Shown one piece after another: positions 55,516-63,652 of a stretch of DNA of 64,000 nt. Made by a program: the position numbers and the translations under genes. A model generated the notes under the pieces. It searched no databases, was not told the origin of the DNA, and saw only the letters and a list, made by a program, of their open reading frames with translations. How positions within the stretch are numbered: position 1 is the first letter of the stretch; the number at the start of each line of letters is the position of its first letter. Source of the DNA: CAYVVD01 sp964454975 (GTDB lineage: Bacteria > Bacteroidota > Ignavibacteria > Kapaibacteriales > UBA2268); assembly GCA_964454975.1 (NCBI GenBank), contig CAYVVD010000011.1, forward strand, positions 44,322 through 108,321, given 5' to 3'.

Positions 55516-56085
55516 ATGAAGTATTTAGTTCTGATATTTGTCCTGCCCCTTTTACTTGCCTGTTCCAAGTCCGAGACCAATGAACCAGCCGGCGACAACA
55601 ACAATACAATATTAAATGACGACAGCAGTGAAATCCCTAAAGCCGTAATGGAAGCATTCAAAGCTAAATTCCCTGATGTTACAGATGTGGAATGGGAAGT
55701 GGAAAGCGATAAATACGAAGTCGAATTTATGATGGACAGCAAGGAGTACGAAGCAGAATTTGATAAAGAAGGTAACTGGCTATCTACCGAAAATGAAATC
55801 AGCAAATCTGAGATCCCTGAACAAGTTATTAACTCAATCAATACCAATTATGAAGGCTATGATATTAAAGAAGCAGAATTTGTAACTTCAGCCGAATATG
55901 GTGAATTGTATGAAGTAATGCTTGAAATGCTCGACAAACAGATTGAAGTAGCAATCAATAAAGAAGGCAAAGTCCTGTTCACAGAAGATAACGATGATGA
56001 AGAGAACAAAGACGAAGACAAGGGGAAAATAGAAGACGAGAATGGCGGAGCTGATGATTTGATGAGGATGATTAATCAGCTCTAA
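55516..56085 (+). CDS. PepSY-like (DUF2874-type) lipoprotein
   Basis: The 189-residue protein has a lipoprotein signal (LIFVLPLLLAC, Cys16). Two PepSY-like repeats follow (IPKAVMEAFKAKFPDVTDVEWEVES...YEVEF; IPEQVINSINTNYEGYDIKEAEFV...YEVML), each with a fold seen in inhibitor-like periplasmic proteins, and a very acidic tail (EDNDDEENKDEDKGKIEDEN). It is an envelope lipoprotein of unknown target, lone gene. Confidence 0.82.
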   Translation: MKYLVLIFVLPLLLACSKSETNEPAGDNNNTILNDDSSEIPKAVMEAFKAKFPDVTDVEWEVESDKYEVEFMMDSKEYEAEFDKEGNWLSTENEISKSEIPEQVINSINTNYEGYDIKEAEFVTSAEYGELYEVMLEMLDKQIEVAINKEGKVLFTEDNDDEENKDEDKGKIEDENGGADDLMRMINQL

Positions 56086-56143
56086 ACAGTTATTTCGGAA
56101 TTTTAACTCTGACAGGTTTTTAACCCATGACAGAATTTTTTTT

Positions 56144-57349
56144 CTACACTCTTTCAATTACAGAAGCATAGCCCTGGCCTACCCCTATACACATTGTGCA
56201 TAGCGCATAGCGTTTATTTTGTTCGTGTAATTCGTACATAGCTGTGGTGAGAAGGCGCGCGCCTGACATGCCAAGCGGATGGCCGATTGCAATAGCTCCT
56301 CCATTCGGATTTAGCCGCTTATCATCATCGGCAAGGCCCCACTGCCGTGTGCATGCAAGGCTTTGCGCAGCAAAGGCCTCATTCAGTTCGATAACATCTA
56401 AATCATCGAATGTCAATCCGGCTTTTTTGAGCGCTTTGTTTGAAGCCTCAACGGGGCCGATTCCCATAATCCGGGGTTCAACACCAACAACAGCCGAAGA
56501 GACAATCCGCGCTTTCGGAGCAAGCCCATATTCCTTTATAGCAGCCTCAGAAGCAAGCAGCAGCGCAGCAGCACCATCGTTAATGCCGGAGGAGTTACCT
56601 GCAGTTACGCTGCCGTTCTTTCTAAAGGCAGGGCGAAGTTTTGCCAGCTTTTCCGGCGATGTATCTTCACGAATAAATTCATCATCTTTGAATGAAACAG
56701 GTTCGGCCTTCCTCTGCGGTATACTAACCGGCATAATTTCTTTTGCCAGTCTGCCACTGTTGCGTGCAATCCAGGCTTTGTCCTGCGACCAAAAAGCGAA
56801 TTTGTCCTGGTCCTCGCGGTCAATACTATAAAGTTCAGCAACATTTTCTGCTGTTTCACCCATACCATCAGTGCCAAAGCGCTCATGCATCTTCGGGTTT
56901 ACAAAACGCCAGCCGATTGATGTATCATATATCGCAGCATCCCTGCCGAATGGCTTGTCGTTTTTGCTCAACACATAGGGGGCGCGTGTCATGTTTTCAA
57001 CACCGCCGGCCATAAACAAATCGCCATCGCCTGTTTTGATTGCACGGGAAGCATTGATGGTTGCTGCCATCCCCGAGGCGCAAAGCCTGTTCACTGTTTC
57101 GCCGGGCACGCTCCAAGGAAGCCCTGCCAGAAGCAGCGCCATGCGTGCTACATTCCGGTTATCCTCGCCTGCCTGGTTAGCATTGCCTAAAATTACATCT
57201 TCAATATTTTCCGGTGGGACTAGTGGGTTACGCCTTAATATTTCTGCGATTACCATCGCTGCCATATCATCCGGCCTTACGGTGGAAAGCGTCCCGCCGA
57301 ACTTGCCTACAGGTGTGCGGATTGCGTCTATTATGTATGCTTCGCTCAT
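56144..57349 (-). CDS. Acetyl-CoA acyltransferase (thiolase II type)
   Basis: The 401-residue thiolase has the nucleophilic Cys (C90, NRLCASGM), the catalytic His (H357, NPNGGAIAIGHPLGMSGAR) and the second Cys (C387, TMCIGVGQG). It cleaves 3-ketoacyl-CoA with CoA, or condenses acetyl-CoA. Length and the GGAIAIGHPLGMSG form resemble the PcaF beta-ketoadipyl-CoA thiolase, though fatty-acid oxidation is equally possible without neighbours. It is divergent from the Ogg2 gene; a large palindrome lies midway. Confidence 0.93.
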   Translation of the reverse strand: MSEAYIIDAIRTPVGKFGGTLSTVRPDDMAAMVIAEILRRNPLVPPENIEDVILGNANQAGEDNRNVARMALLLAGLPWSVPGETVNRLCASGMAATINASRAIKTGDGDLFMAGGVENMTRAPYVLSKNDKPFGRDAAIYDTSIGWRFVNPKMHERFGTDGMGETAENVAELYSIDREDQDKFAFWSQDKAWIARNSGRLAKEIMPVSIPQRKAEPVSFKDDEFIREDTSPEKLAKLRPAFRKNGSVTAGNSSGINDGAAALLLASEAAIKEYGLAPKARIVSSAVVGVEPRIMGIGPVEASNKALKKAGLTFDDLDVIELNEAFAAQSLACTRQWGLADDDKRLNPNGGAIAIGHPLGMSGARLLTTAMYELHEQNKRYALCTMCIGVGQGYASVIERV

Positions 57350-57380
57350 ATCAATCTCATTTTGGTTTAAAGTTAAGTGC

Positions 57381-57388
57381 CAAACGTA
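57381..57388 (-). promoter_or_regulatory. Bacteroidota-type -7 element of the thiolase gene
   Basis: TACGTTTG (minus strand) matches TAnnTTTG and lies about 32 bases upstream of the thiolase ATG, giving a short leader. Confidence 0.5.
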
Positions 57389-57419
57389 TTTGTTGTGGAA
57401 ATATTAAGCGAAGGTATTT

Positions 57420-57451
57420 ATTCATCCTATGACTTAAGTAATAGGATGAAT
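57420..57451. promoter_or_regulatory. 32-bp operator-like palindrome between divergent genes
   Basis: Arms ATTCATCCTAT and ATAGGATGAAT (11 bp, perfect) surround an inner palindrome ACTTAAGT. Its centre is midway between the ATGs of thiolase (57349) and Ogg2 (57524), which excludes a terminator role for either gene. A second palindrome, GTCTTAAGAC (57464-57473), shares the CTTAAG core 33 bases away. Confidence 0.6.
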
Positions 57452-57463
57452 TGGTATTGACTT

Positions 57464-57473
57464 GTCTTAAGAC
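57464..57473. promoter_or_regulatory. Second CTTAAG palindrome upstream of Ogg2
   Basis: GTCTTAAGAC sits 19 bases before the Ogg2 -7 element, over the -33 region, and about three helix turns from the large palindrome. Possible second operator half. Confidence 0.45.
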
Positions 57474-57492
57474 TAATTCCAATTAATTACCC

Positions 57493-57500
57493 TATCTTTG
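57493..57500 (+). promoter_or_regulatory. Bacteroidota-type -7 element of the Ogg2 gene
   Basis: TATCTTTG matches TAnnTTTG 23 bases before the ATG at 57524. Confidence 0.5.
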
Positions 57501-57523
57501 CTTTGTTTGATTGAAACGAAATT

Positions 57524-58150
57524 ATGGAAGCACTACTGCCGGAAATTCTGTTTGAAAAATACAAGGAACTTAAAGCGTCAATAAGGGCACGGCTGAAGGA
57601 GTTTGCCTGTGTCCCGGAAACTGATTATTTCTACGAACTATGCTATTGTATCTGCACACCTCAGTCCCGGGCAAAAAATGCATTTGAGGTACAGAGAATC
57701 CTTCAGAAACGGGATTTTCTAAACAATCCTTTCGACCCGGTTGAGATTCTGCGTGAGCCCTCGCGATACATACGCTTTCATAACCAAAAAGCAGACAGGC
57801 TACTGCACGCCAGGGAGGAATTTGGCAATATAATGAATCTGCTTAAGTCTGATCTCCCGACAAAAGAAAAGCGTTTATGGTTTGTTGAGAATTTCAATGG
57901 TTTTGGGATGAAGGAGAGTGCCCACTTCATGCGGAATATCGGCTACCGGGGACTGGGAATCCTGGACAGGCATATACTTAAACACCTTGTATATTGTGGC
58001 GTTTATAACGAGCCGCCAAATATCAACAGCCTAAAGAAATATACGGAAGTTGAAAGCAAATTTCTTGAATTTTCGCGACAATTGGATATTGATATGGATG
58101 AACTTGACCTGCTGTTCTGGAGCTATGAAACAGGGGAAATATTAAAATAA
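57524..58150 (+). CDS. 8-oxoguanine DNA glycosylase/lyase (Ogg2 type)
   Basis: The 208-residue HhH-GPD enzyme has the Ogg2-family start (YELCYCICTPQSRAKNAFEV), the helix-hairpin-helix with catalytic Lys (FNGFGMKESAHFMRNIGY, K130) and the catalytic Asp 18 residues on (LGILDRHILKHLV, D148). It removes 8-oxoguanine from DNA and nicks the strand. Length fits; the family is best known from archaea and some bacteria. Its TAA overlaps the next ATG (TAATG), so the PAP2-C gene is co-translated. Confidence 0.92.
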   Translation: MEALLPEILFEKYKELKASIRARLKEFACVPETDYFYELCYCICTPQSRAKNAFEVQRILQKRDFLNNPFDPVEILREPSRYIRFHNQKADRLLHAREEFGNIMNLLKSDLPTKEKRLWFVENFNGFGMKESAHFMRNIGYRGLGILDRHILKHLVYCGVYNEPPNINSLKKYTEVESKFLEFSRQLDIDMDELDLLFWSYETGEILK

Positions 58151-58800
58151 TGAACTATTTAAAGGAAATATCCGGAACATGGGTTAGCCTTATCAAAGAT
58201 AAAAATCGCATGTATTTTTATCTGATTGTAATTGTATTTGCAATTATCACATTTACTATTTTCCCGAAATTCCTGCTCTACGTAGAATCGCGGGTAGGTA
58301 TCATAATCCCCGATCCCTTTTTTGCATTTAAACCTATTGACTTAACTTATCCAATCTTCAGTGTCATATACACCTGTATTCTAATTGCCCTTGTTTATAC
58401 AATTAATCGCCCTGCTGTTTTATTCAGAGGATTGCTGGCATATTCAATCATGCTGCTGTTCCGCATGCTGGCAATGTATTCACTGCCGCTCGAACCGCCC
58501 CCTTCTATGATTGAACTCCGTGACCCCTTTGTTGAACTCTTATCTTCGGGAACTGTGCTCACAAAGGATTTATTTTTTTCGGGACATACATCGACTATGT
58601 TCATGTTGGTTTTGATTGTGCAGAGCAAAACTCTACGGGTCATTTTCTTATCCGGGACACTATTTATTGCACTTGGAGTAATATTGCAGCATGTTCATTA
58701 TTCTGTAGATGTAATTGCGGCGCCATTTTTTGCCTTGGGGGCATTGAGCCTAGCTCAGGCTTTAGAAAATTTCTTCGGTATCATAAAGCCTGCAAGATAG
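58150..58800 (+). CDS. Sphingomyelin-synthase-like PAP2-C membrane protein
   Basis: The 216-residue protein has about six helices and the PAP2-C signature: DLFFSGHTSTMFMLVLI and HVHYSVDVI, the two His and Asp of the catalytic site used by sphingomyelin synthases to move a phosphoryl head group between lipids. The ligand here is unknown; a bacterial lipid exchange or phosphatase function is possible. The ATG overlaps the Ogg2 stop. The last 46 bases overlap the convergent PAP2 gene. Confidence 0.82.
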   Translation: MNYLKEISGTWVSLIKDKNRMYFYLIVIVFAIITFTIFPKFLLYVESRVGIIIPDPFFAFKPIDLTYPIFSVIYTCILIALVYTINRPAVLFRGLLAYSIMLLFRMLAMYSLPLEPPPSMIELRDPFVELLSSGTVLTKDLFFSGHTSTMFMLVLIVQSKTLRVIFLSGTLFIALGVILQHVHYSVDVIAAPFFALGALSLAQALENFFGIIKPAR

Positions 58801-59426
58801 CGGTTGTCTCCCGTTAGGGCATCAAAAAACCAAAGCACAGGGACGGTAATAGTAATCCCTGCAAGGGAACCAAAAACGATATCCTCAAAGAAATGAAGAT
58901 TGAGGTACACTCTCGAAAATCCAGTTAATATCGCACCAATGAAGCAAAGTGCCTGCACAAGCCTGTGCCGGCTGGCAAGTGCAACAATAAAAAACAAAGC
59001 AAAAGCTGTTGAAGTATGACCCGAAGGCATACTGTTCCAGGAATAGACCTTTACGCCCTCTACAAAATTCAGAACTTCGGGATTTTCGAACCACGCAACC
59101 GGGCGCGGCAGATGGATTATAAATTTGAATATTTGTGATACTGCTCCGCTAAGCAAGTAAGATACGAGTAATATTGCGCCGGTCCTGATACTCATCAAAG
59201 AAATTGGCAACAATAATATCAATATGAACAAGCCATCACCCGTAAAAGTCCAGTATTTGAAAAAAACATCAAGGAAAGGAGTATGCAAGCTGTTGATATA
59301 TAAGTGGATAGCTGCTTTTTCGTAAGAAAGTATTATTATGATTCCGGAAATAAAAAAAGCGAGATATGAATAAGAAAAAATTTGGATGCTTTCGATGAGT
59401 TTGGAAGCATAGTGGTAGAGATTCAT
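58755..59426 (-). CDS. PAP2-family membrane phosphatase
   Basis: From ATG 59426, two bases after the J-protein stop, the protein is 223 residues with about six helices. The three PAP2 motifs are intact: KFIIHLPRP, MPSGHT and SRVYLNLHFFEDIVFGSLAG. It would dephosphorylate a lipid or undecaprenyl pyrophosphate at the membrane's outer face. A GTG at 59435 would overlap the upstream gene. The 46-base 3' overlap with the PAP2-C gene means antisense pairing of their messages. Confidence 0.9.
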   Translation of the reverse strand: MNLYHYASKLIESIQIFSYSYLAFFISGIIIILSYEKAAIHLYINSLHTPFLDVFFKYWTFTGDGLFILILLLPISLMSIRTGAILLVSYLLSGAVSQIFKFIIHLPRPVAWFENPEVLNFVEGVKVYSWNSMPSGHTSTAFALFFIVALASRHRLVQALCFIGAILTGFSRVYLNLHFFEDIVFGSLAGITITVPVLWFFDALTGDNRYLAGFMIPKKFSKA

Positions 59427-59428
59427 TG

Positions 59429-59713
59429 CTACCACGCCCCCCTGCTTTTCTTAACAGAGTAGTCTTTCAACTTTACTTCTTCTTTAAGTTTTTTACTGTA
59501 ACTAAGGAGAATGCTGTAATCAAGTCTTTTGTCAAGGTCGCCCAGTACTTCGTACGCCTCGTTAATTTCAGCTATTCGTTTTTCCAACTCAGGCGATTTA
59601 TTCCCGCGGTCGGGATGCAATTCTTTTACTAAGGCGTAATAAGCCCTCTTTATATCAGCAGAACTTGCAGTACGCTCCACACCAAGGATTTTATAATAGT
59701 TCTTTACTCTCAT
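59429..59713 (-). CDS. Short J-domain protein
   Basis: The 94-residue protein is a J domain (YYKILGVERTASSADIKRAYYALVKELHPDRGNK, HPD at 33-35) with a short basic coil; there is no Gly/Phe, zinc or substrate-binding domain, so it is a J-only co-chaperone that stimulates DnaK-type ATPase activity. PAP2 follows two bases after the stop. Confidence 0.88.
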   Translation of the reverse strand: MRVKNYYKILGVERTASSADIKRAYYALVKELHPDRGNKSPELEKRIAEINEAYEVLGDLDKRLDYSILLSYSKKLKEEVKLKDYSVKKSRGAW

Positions 59714-59860
59714 CAGATTTGCATGAACAGCGAATACAAATTATGAAATTAAGGGAATAATACATCAGAAAAACCACTGATTTTAAGAATAATATTTCCA
59801 CAAATTGAACAGCTTGATTTTTTTTGATAAATTCCTGCTTCACAAATATCAAAAAGAGTT

Positions 59861-61360
59861 ATGTTTAAACGAATCTTAGTAGCAAACAGAAGTGAAATCG
59901 CCGTAAGGATTATCCGGGCTGCAAGGGAAATGGGAATTGAAACGGTTTCCATCTACCACGAAGTTGACAGGGAATCGCCTTATGTACACTATGCAGATTA
60001 TGCTTACGAGGTTTTTGCAAAAACACCAAAAGCAGCATATCTGGACATTCCACAGGTAATTGATGTGGCCCAAAAAAGCTGCTCTGAAGCAATCCACCCC
60101 GGGTATGGCTTCCTATCAGAAAATTCTAAATTTTCACGTGCCGTTGCAGATGCCGGGATTAAATTTATCGGCCCTCCCCCCGGATCAATCGAGTCAATGG
60201 GTAACAAAACACAGGCACGTAGGATTATGGCTGATGCCGGTGTGCCGATTGTTCCCGGTACAAAAGAGAGAATCGAAGACATTGGCGAAGCTCTGAAACT
60301 TGCAGAGGAAATGGGCTTCCCAGTATTGCTGAAAGCTGCTGCAGGTGGTGGCGGCAAGGGTATGCGCCGTGTTGACAAAGCTGAAGATTTTGTTGATGCA
60401 TTCGAGGGCGCAAGCCGCGAAGCCGCAAATGCATTCGGCGATGATACTGTCTATCTCGAAAAATACATTCTCAATCCAAAACATATCGAAATGCAAGTGC
60501 TTGGTGATGAGCATGGCAATTATGTTCACTTATGCGAGCGTGACTGCTCAATACAACGCAGACACCAGAAAGTGATAGAGGAAGCACCATCAACTGTGCT
60601 GGATGAGGAGCTCCGCCGGAAGATGGGCGAAGTTGCTGTTAATGCTGCCCGTGCATGCGGCTATACAAATGCTGGTACAATCGAATTCCTGTTCGACAAG
60701 GATAGAAATTTCTACTTCCTGGAAATGAATACACGCCTCCAGGTAGAGCATCCAGTAACAGAAATGATTACCAAAATAGACCTTGCAAAAGCGCAGATTC
60801 GCATTGCTAATGGTGAGAAGCTCTGGTTCGGCCAGGATGATGTAAAGATTCATGGGCATGCAATAGAGTGCAGAGTTTATGCTGAAGACCCGTTTAATAA
60901 TTTCCTGCCTGATACCGGGAAAATAAAATACCTGCGACCACCGGGCGGCCATGGAGTACGCGTTGACAGCGGAATTGAAACTAACTCTGAAATTAACATC
61001 CACTTCGATCCAATGATATCCAAGCTTGTAACCTGGGGCAATGACCGAAAGCTTGCTATCAAAAGGATGGAACGCGCCCTGCTGGACTATCGTGTTGTTG
61101 GCCTGCGTACTGTAATTCCTTTCCACATTGCTGTTATGCGGAACAAAGTATTTACTGACGGGTACTTTGATACTGCTTTTATTGAAAAAGATTTTGACTT
61201 TGATGTGCTAAAACAGATGCAGGATCAAAACGAAGAGCTGATTGCCGCGCTTGCAGCCTACGCATACAGGATGGAAAAAGACCTGAAAATATCAGACGGT
61301 TACAGGCCGCAAATAAGCAAATGGAAAGAAAAGAACCTTTTTACAAGGAGGCTGATATGA
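59861..61360 (+). CDS. accC: Biotin carboxylase subunit of acyl-CoA carboxylase
   Basis: The 499-residue ATP-grasp enzyme carboxylates biotin with bicarbonate and ATP. Visible: N-terminal FKRILVANRSEIAVRIIRAAREMGI, the Gly-rich loop LLKAAAGGGGKGMRRVD, the biotin/ATP ligands in ERDCSIQRRHQKVIEEAPS and EMNTRLQVEHPVTE, and C-terminal ATP-grasp close. The tail (about 470-499) runs beyond the minimal AccC length. TGA overlaps the next ATG (ATGA). No carboxyltransferase gene is in view. Confidence 0.95.
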   Translation: MFKRILVANRSEIAVRIIRAAREMGIETVSIYHEVDRESPYVHYADYAYEVFAKTPKAAYLDIPQVIDVAQKSCSEAIHPGYGFLSENSKFSRAVADAGIKFIGPPPGSIESMGNKTQARRIMADAGVPIVPGTKERIEDIGEALKLAEEMGFPVLLKAAAGGGGKGMRRVDKAEDFVDAFEGASREAANAFGDDTVYLEKYILNPKHIEMQVLGDEHGNYVHLCERDCSIQRRHQKVIEEAPSTVLDEELRRKMGEVAVNAARACGYTNAGTIEFLFDKDRNFYFLEMNTRLQVEHPVTEMITKIDLAKAQIRIANGEKLWFGQDDVKIHGHAIECRVYAEDPFNNFLPDTGKIKYLRPPGGHGVRVDSGIETNSEINIHFDPMISKLVTWGNDRKLAIKRMERALLDYRVVGLRTVIPFHIAVMRNKVFTDGYFDTAFIEKDFDFDVLKQMQDQNEELIAALAAYAYRMEKDLKISDGYRPQISKWKEKNLFTRRLI

Positions 61361-61878
61361 AGGAATTGACTCTAAACATCGGAGAAAATGAATACATCGC
61401 AAAATTTGATAATGAAGATTACTCTAATGTTAGTATTAACGGTACGCCACACAAAGTGGAAATCCTTCGCAGGTTTTCAGGCAAAATTTACTCCATTGCA
61501 GTTGACAATAAGCTGTTCAATGCCGAATTGAGCTTTGGCGAAAACGGCAGGATGGTAGTTGCCAGCCATGGTTTTTTCTATGAATTCGATGTATCGGACG
61601 AAACGCGGAAAATGCTAAAGGAATTCATTAAATCGGCCGGAGTAGCGGGCACTTCTGGACTTACACAAATCAAAGCGCCAATGCCCGGCATGGTTGTAAA
61701 ATGCCTGAAACAGCCCGGAGACAAGATAAACAAAGGCGACAAAATCATTATTATTGAAGCGATGAAGATGGAGAACTCCCTGGCATCCCCTGTCAGCGGA
61801 ACAATCAGCAGTTATATGTCCAAGGAAGGCGAAGCCGTGCAAAAAGACGCAGTCCTTTTAGAAATAGACGCTGAATAG
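61357..61878 (+). CDS. Biotin carboxyl carrier domain protein
   Basis: ATG 61357 overlaps the accC stop; the frame upstream to 61321 is inside accC. The 173-residue protein has a lead domain (ELTLNIGENEYIAKFDN...FYEFDVSDE) typical of the biotin-carrier part of propionyl/acyl-CoA carboxylase alpha chains, and a biotinyl domain IKAPMPGMVVKCLKQPGD with EAMKMENSL, biotin on K137. It therefore looks like an alpha chain split into two genes. A terminator follows. Confidence 0.93.
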   Translation: MKELTLNIGENEYIAKFDNEDYSNVSINGTPHKVEILRRFSGKIYSIAVDNKLFNAELSFGENGRMVVASHGFFYEFDVSDETRKMLKEFIKSAGVAGTSGLTQIKAPMPGMVVKCLKQPGDKINKGDKIIIIEAMKMENSLASPVSGTISSYMSKEGEAVQKDAVLLEIDAE

Positions 61879-61903
61879 ATCTAAGAAATAAAATTAAATT
61901 ATA

Positions 61904-61935
61904 AATTCCCTCCTTTTCAAGGAGGGGATTTTCTT
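61904..61935 (+). terminator. Intrinsic terminator after the biotin carrier gene
   Basis: CCCTCCTT (61908-61915) pairs with AAGGAGGG (61919-61926) around a three-base loop; a bulged G precedes ATTTTCTT. Confidence 0.85.
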
Positions 61936-61954
61936 AGAATGTATAAATTATTCT

Positions 61955-62512
61955 CTATAGTATAACTCTGCCGTAACCTGCGATATTATTCTCCAGGTGC
62001 GATTTCTCGAGTGATTCGCGGATTACACCGCGAGAGCTCGATGCGTGTATCATCTCGTCGCCACCGCTGTAAATGCCCACATGGTAGATTCGCCCGCCTT
62101 TGCGGAAGAACACCAAATCGCCCGGTTGACGCTGGCTTTCAGGTACTTGTGTTGTATATTCATATTGCTGGGCGGCTGTGCGTGGTAGTTTCTTGCCGAG
62201 GCTTTCATACACTCTGCAGACAAAACCTGAACAATCAATCCCGCTGCTGTTATTACCGCCGTAGCGGTATGGAGTGCCAAGCCAGCGCTCTGCCTCTGAG
62301 ATTGTGCCAGTGGCGTCTGCGCTTCTTTCAATGCTGTAATCGGATATACCATGCCCCATTGCATTCGGCGCGTGCGAACTGGTGAAGCGCAGGCTAAGCT
62401 GGCAGCCTGCCATTACGAATAAGAAGATGCAGGACCATAGCGCAACATGCAACTTAATCCCCGGCTTTTTCTTCCGCACCGGGCGGCGACTGTATTTACG
62501 CTTGCGCCGCAT
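61955..62512 (-). CDS. NlpC/P60 cell-wall hydrolase, probable lipoprotein
   Basis: The 185-residue protein has a long basic start (MRRKRKYSRRPVRKKK), a hydrophobic segment ending VMAGC (lipid on C37), and an NlpC/P60 cysteine peptidase domain with C94 (GIDCSGFVCRVY), H144 (YHVGIYSGG) and H156 (IHASSSRGV). It cuts peptide cross-links in peptidoglycan. The ATG shares its A with the TGA of the 55-residue gene upstream (TGATG). Confidence 0.92.
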   Translation of the reverse strand: MRRKRKYSRRPVRKKKPGIKLHVALWSCIFLFVMAGCQLSLRFTSSHAPNAMGHGISDYSIERSADATGTISEAERWLGTPYRYGGNNSSGIDCSGFVCRVYESLGKKLPRTAAQQYEYTTQVPESQRQPGDLVFFRKGGRIYHVGIYSGGDEMIHASSSRGVIRESLEKSHLENNIAGYGRVIL

Positions 62513-62679
62513 CAGCAGAAATTGATTTTTTCAGGTTCAAATGGCAATTTAGATTTCTTTTCTTTCAATTTGCCGATGAATTTCTTTGGCAAAGATGCGA
62601 TATGCGAAGATTTCCCAATAAGCAGAAAACCTGCGGAAGCTGTAAGCAGAAACGCTGCTTTCAGTACAAATGAACTCAT
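62512..62679 (-). CDS. 55-residue membrane-associated small protein
   Basis: A gene shorter than the usual 60-codon cut-off. GGAGGAATT lies directly before ATG 62679, an ideal ribosome site. The product starts MSSFVLKAAFLLTASAGFLL (hydrophobic helix) and ends in a basic stretch (PKKFIGKLKEKKSK). TGA overlaps the ATG of the NlpC/P60 gene, so its translation is coupled to that hydrolase. No family recognised; a regulator or localiser of the hydrolase is a guess. Confidence 0.75.
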   Translation of the reverse strand: MSSFVLKAAFLLTASAGFLLIGKSSHIASLPKKFIGKLKEKKSKLPFEPEKINFC

Positions 62680-62751
62680 AATTCCTCCATGTATATATTG
62701 CTGCTAATGCCATACACCTGCAATAGCCGTGCCAAAATGAAGGGAGCGTGT

Positions 62752-62931
62752 TCAGAGAGTGGGGATGAGGGATTTGAGGTCTTCGTATGAATATTTTTCT
62801 ATAATTTCTTCACCAAGCCATACCTCAATTATATATCCATCCCATTCAAGCGAATCAAAAGGCTCTGTAGTAGTCTTGAAGAATGAATAAATCAAGTCGT
62901 ATTGGTGTTGGTGGTGCATAGGAATAAACAT
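62752..62931 (-). CDS. 59-residue hypothetical protein
   Basis: Another gene below 60 codons. ATG 62931 directly follows the TAG of the preceding gene (TAGATG), so it is translationally coupled. The product begins MFIPMHHQHQYDLIYSFFK and is acidic/aromatic (SLEWDGYIIEVWLGEEII), with no signal peptide. No family recognised. Its stop is 72 bases before the 55-residue gene start. Confidence 0.6.
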   Translation of the reverse strand: MFIPMHHQHQYDLIYSFFKTTTEPFDSLEWDGYIIEVWLGEEIIEKYSYEDLKSLIPTL

Positions 62932-63639
62932 CTACGGGCAACAAATTCTAAAAAAATACCATTCTGGGCAATTTTTTTTACAGTTTATAACAGTTGTAGG
63001 TGTATTACTATTTTTAGATGTGATTTTTTGCTTTTTCCCACAATTTTCAAATTTAGATTCTGTAAGTGTAACTATATTTTGATTTCTACATTTCGCCTTA
63101 TCCCTTTCACTTAAATCATATCGAACCAAATAACCTAATAACTTGCAATCTTCACTCAAATTTGGAACAAAGATAAGTTTACTCGGGTTGTTTTTAAATT
63201 TTCCAGAATCTCTATTATAATTATCAATTATCTCAATCCTGTTATTGTTTTCAAGTAAGAAACAATCGCAAATATCGTTGAATTTCAATACAACTGTTTC
63301 TTTTTTGGGGATTACAATAAGTGAAATCGAATTATCAGGATTAATTCGAGTTTTAATTGACTGCATTGAAGTATCAATTCTAAATTTTACCTCAAAATAA
63401 TCTCCGGTGTAAACTGTTAATGAATCACCAATTTCAGATAGAATAAATGGTTTAAATTTTATACCTGGACGTGCACTTGAAAAAGGGAGTATGCCATCTT
63501 CACTATAGATATATTGCCCATCTAATTTTACATCATCTCCTGATTTAACTGAATTTTCACCCCAATTTCCAGTATGAGTGCATGATGATACAAAAATCAA
63601 TAGTGTTAAGATTATAGAGTAAAATATTCTAAAAAACAT
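62932..63639 (-). CDS. Hypothetical lipoprotein
   Basis: From ATG 63639 the protein is 235 residues (a GTG at 63648 adds three). It has a lipoprotein signal IFYSIILTLLIFVSSC, with lipid on the last Cys. The body has mixed beta-like segments, a DICDCFLL and a Cys-rich end (NCKKNCPEWYFFRICCP). No family recognised. The unit is visibly more AT-rich than the rest of the window. It lies 13 bases after the right-edge gene and is coupled to the 59-residue gene. Confidence 0.7.
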   Translation of the reverse strand: MFFRIFYSIILTLLIFVSSCTHTGNWGENSVKSGDDVKLDGQYIYSEDGILPFSSARPGIKFKPFILSEIGDSLTVYTGDYFEVKFRIDTSMQSIKTRINPDNSISLIVIPKKETVVLKFNDICDCFLLENNNRIEIIDNYNRDSGKFKNNPSKLIFVPNLSEDCKLLGYLVRYDLSERDKAKCRNQNIVTLTESKFENCGKKQKITSKNSNTPTTVINCKKNCPEWYFFRICCP

Positions 63640-63652
63640 ATGTTCCACAATA

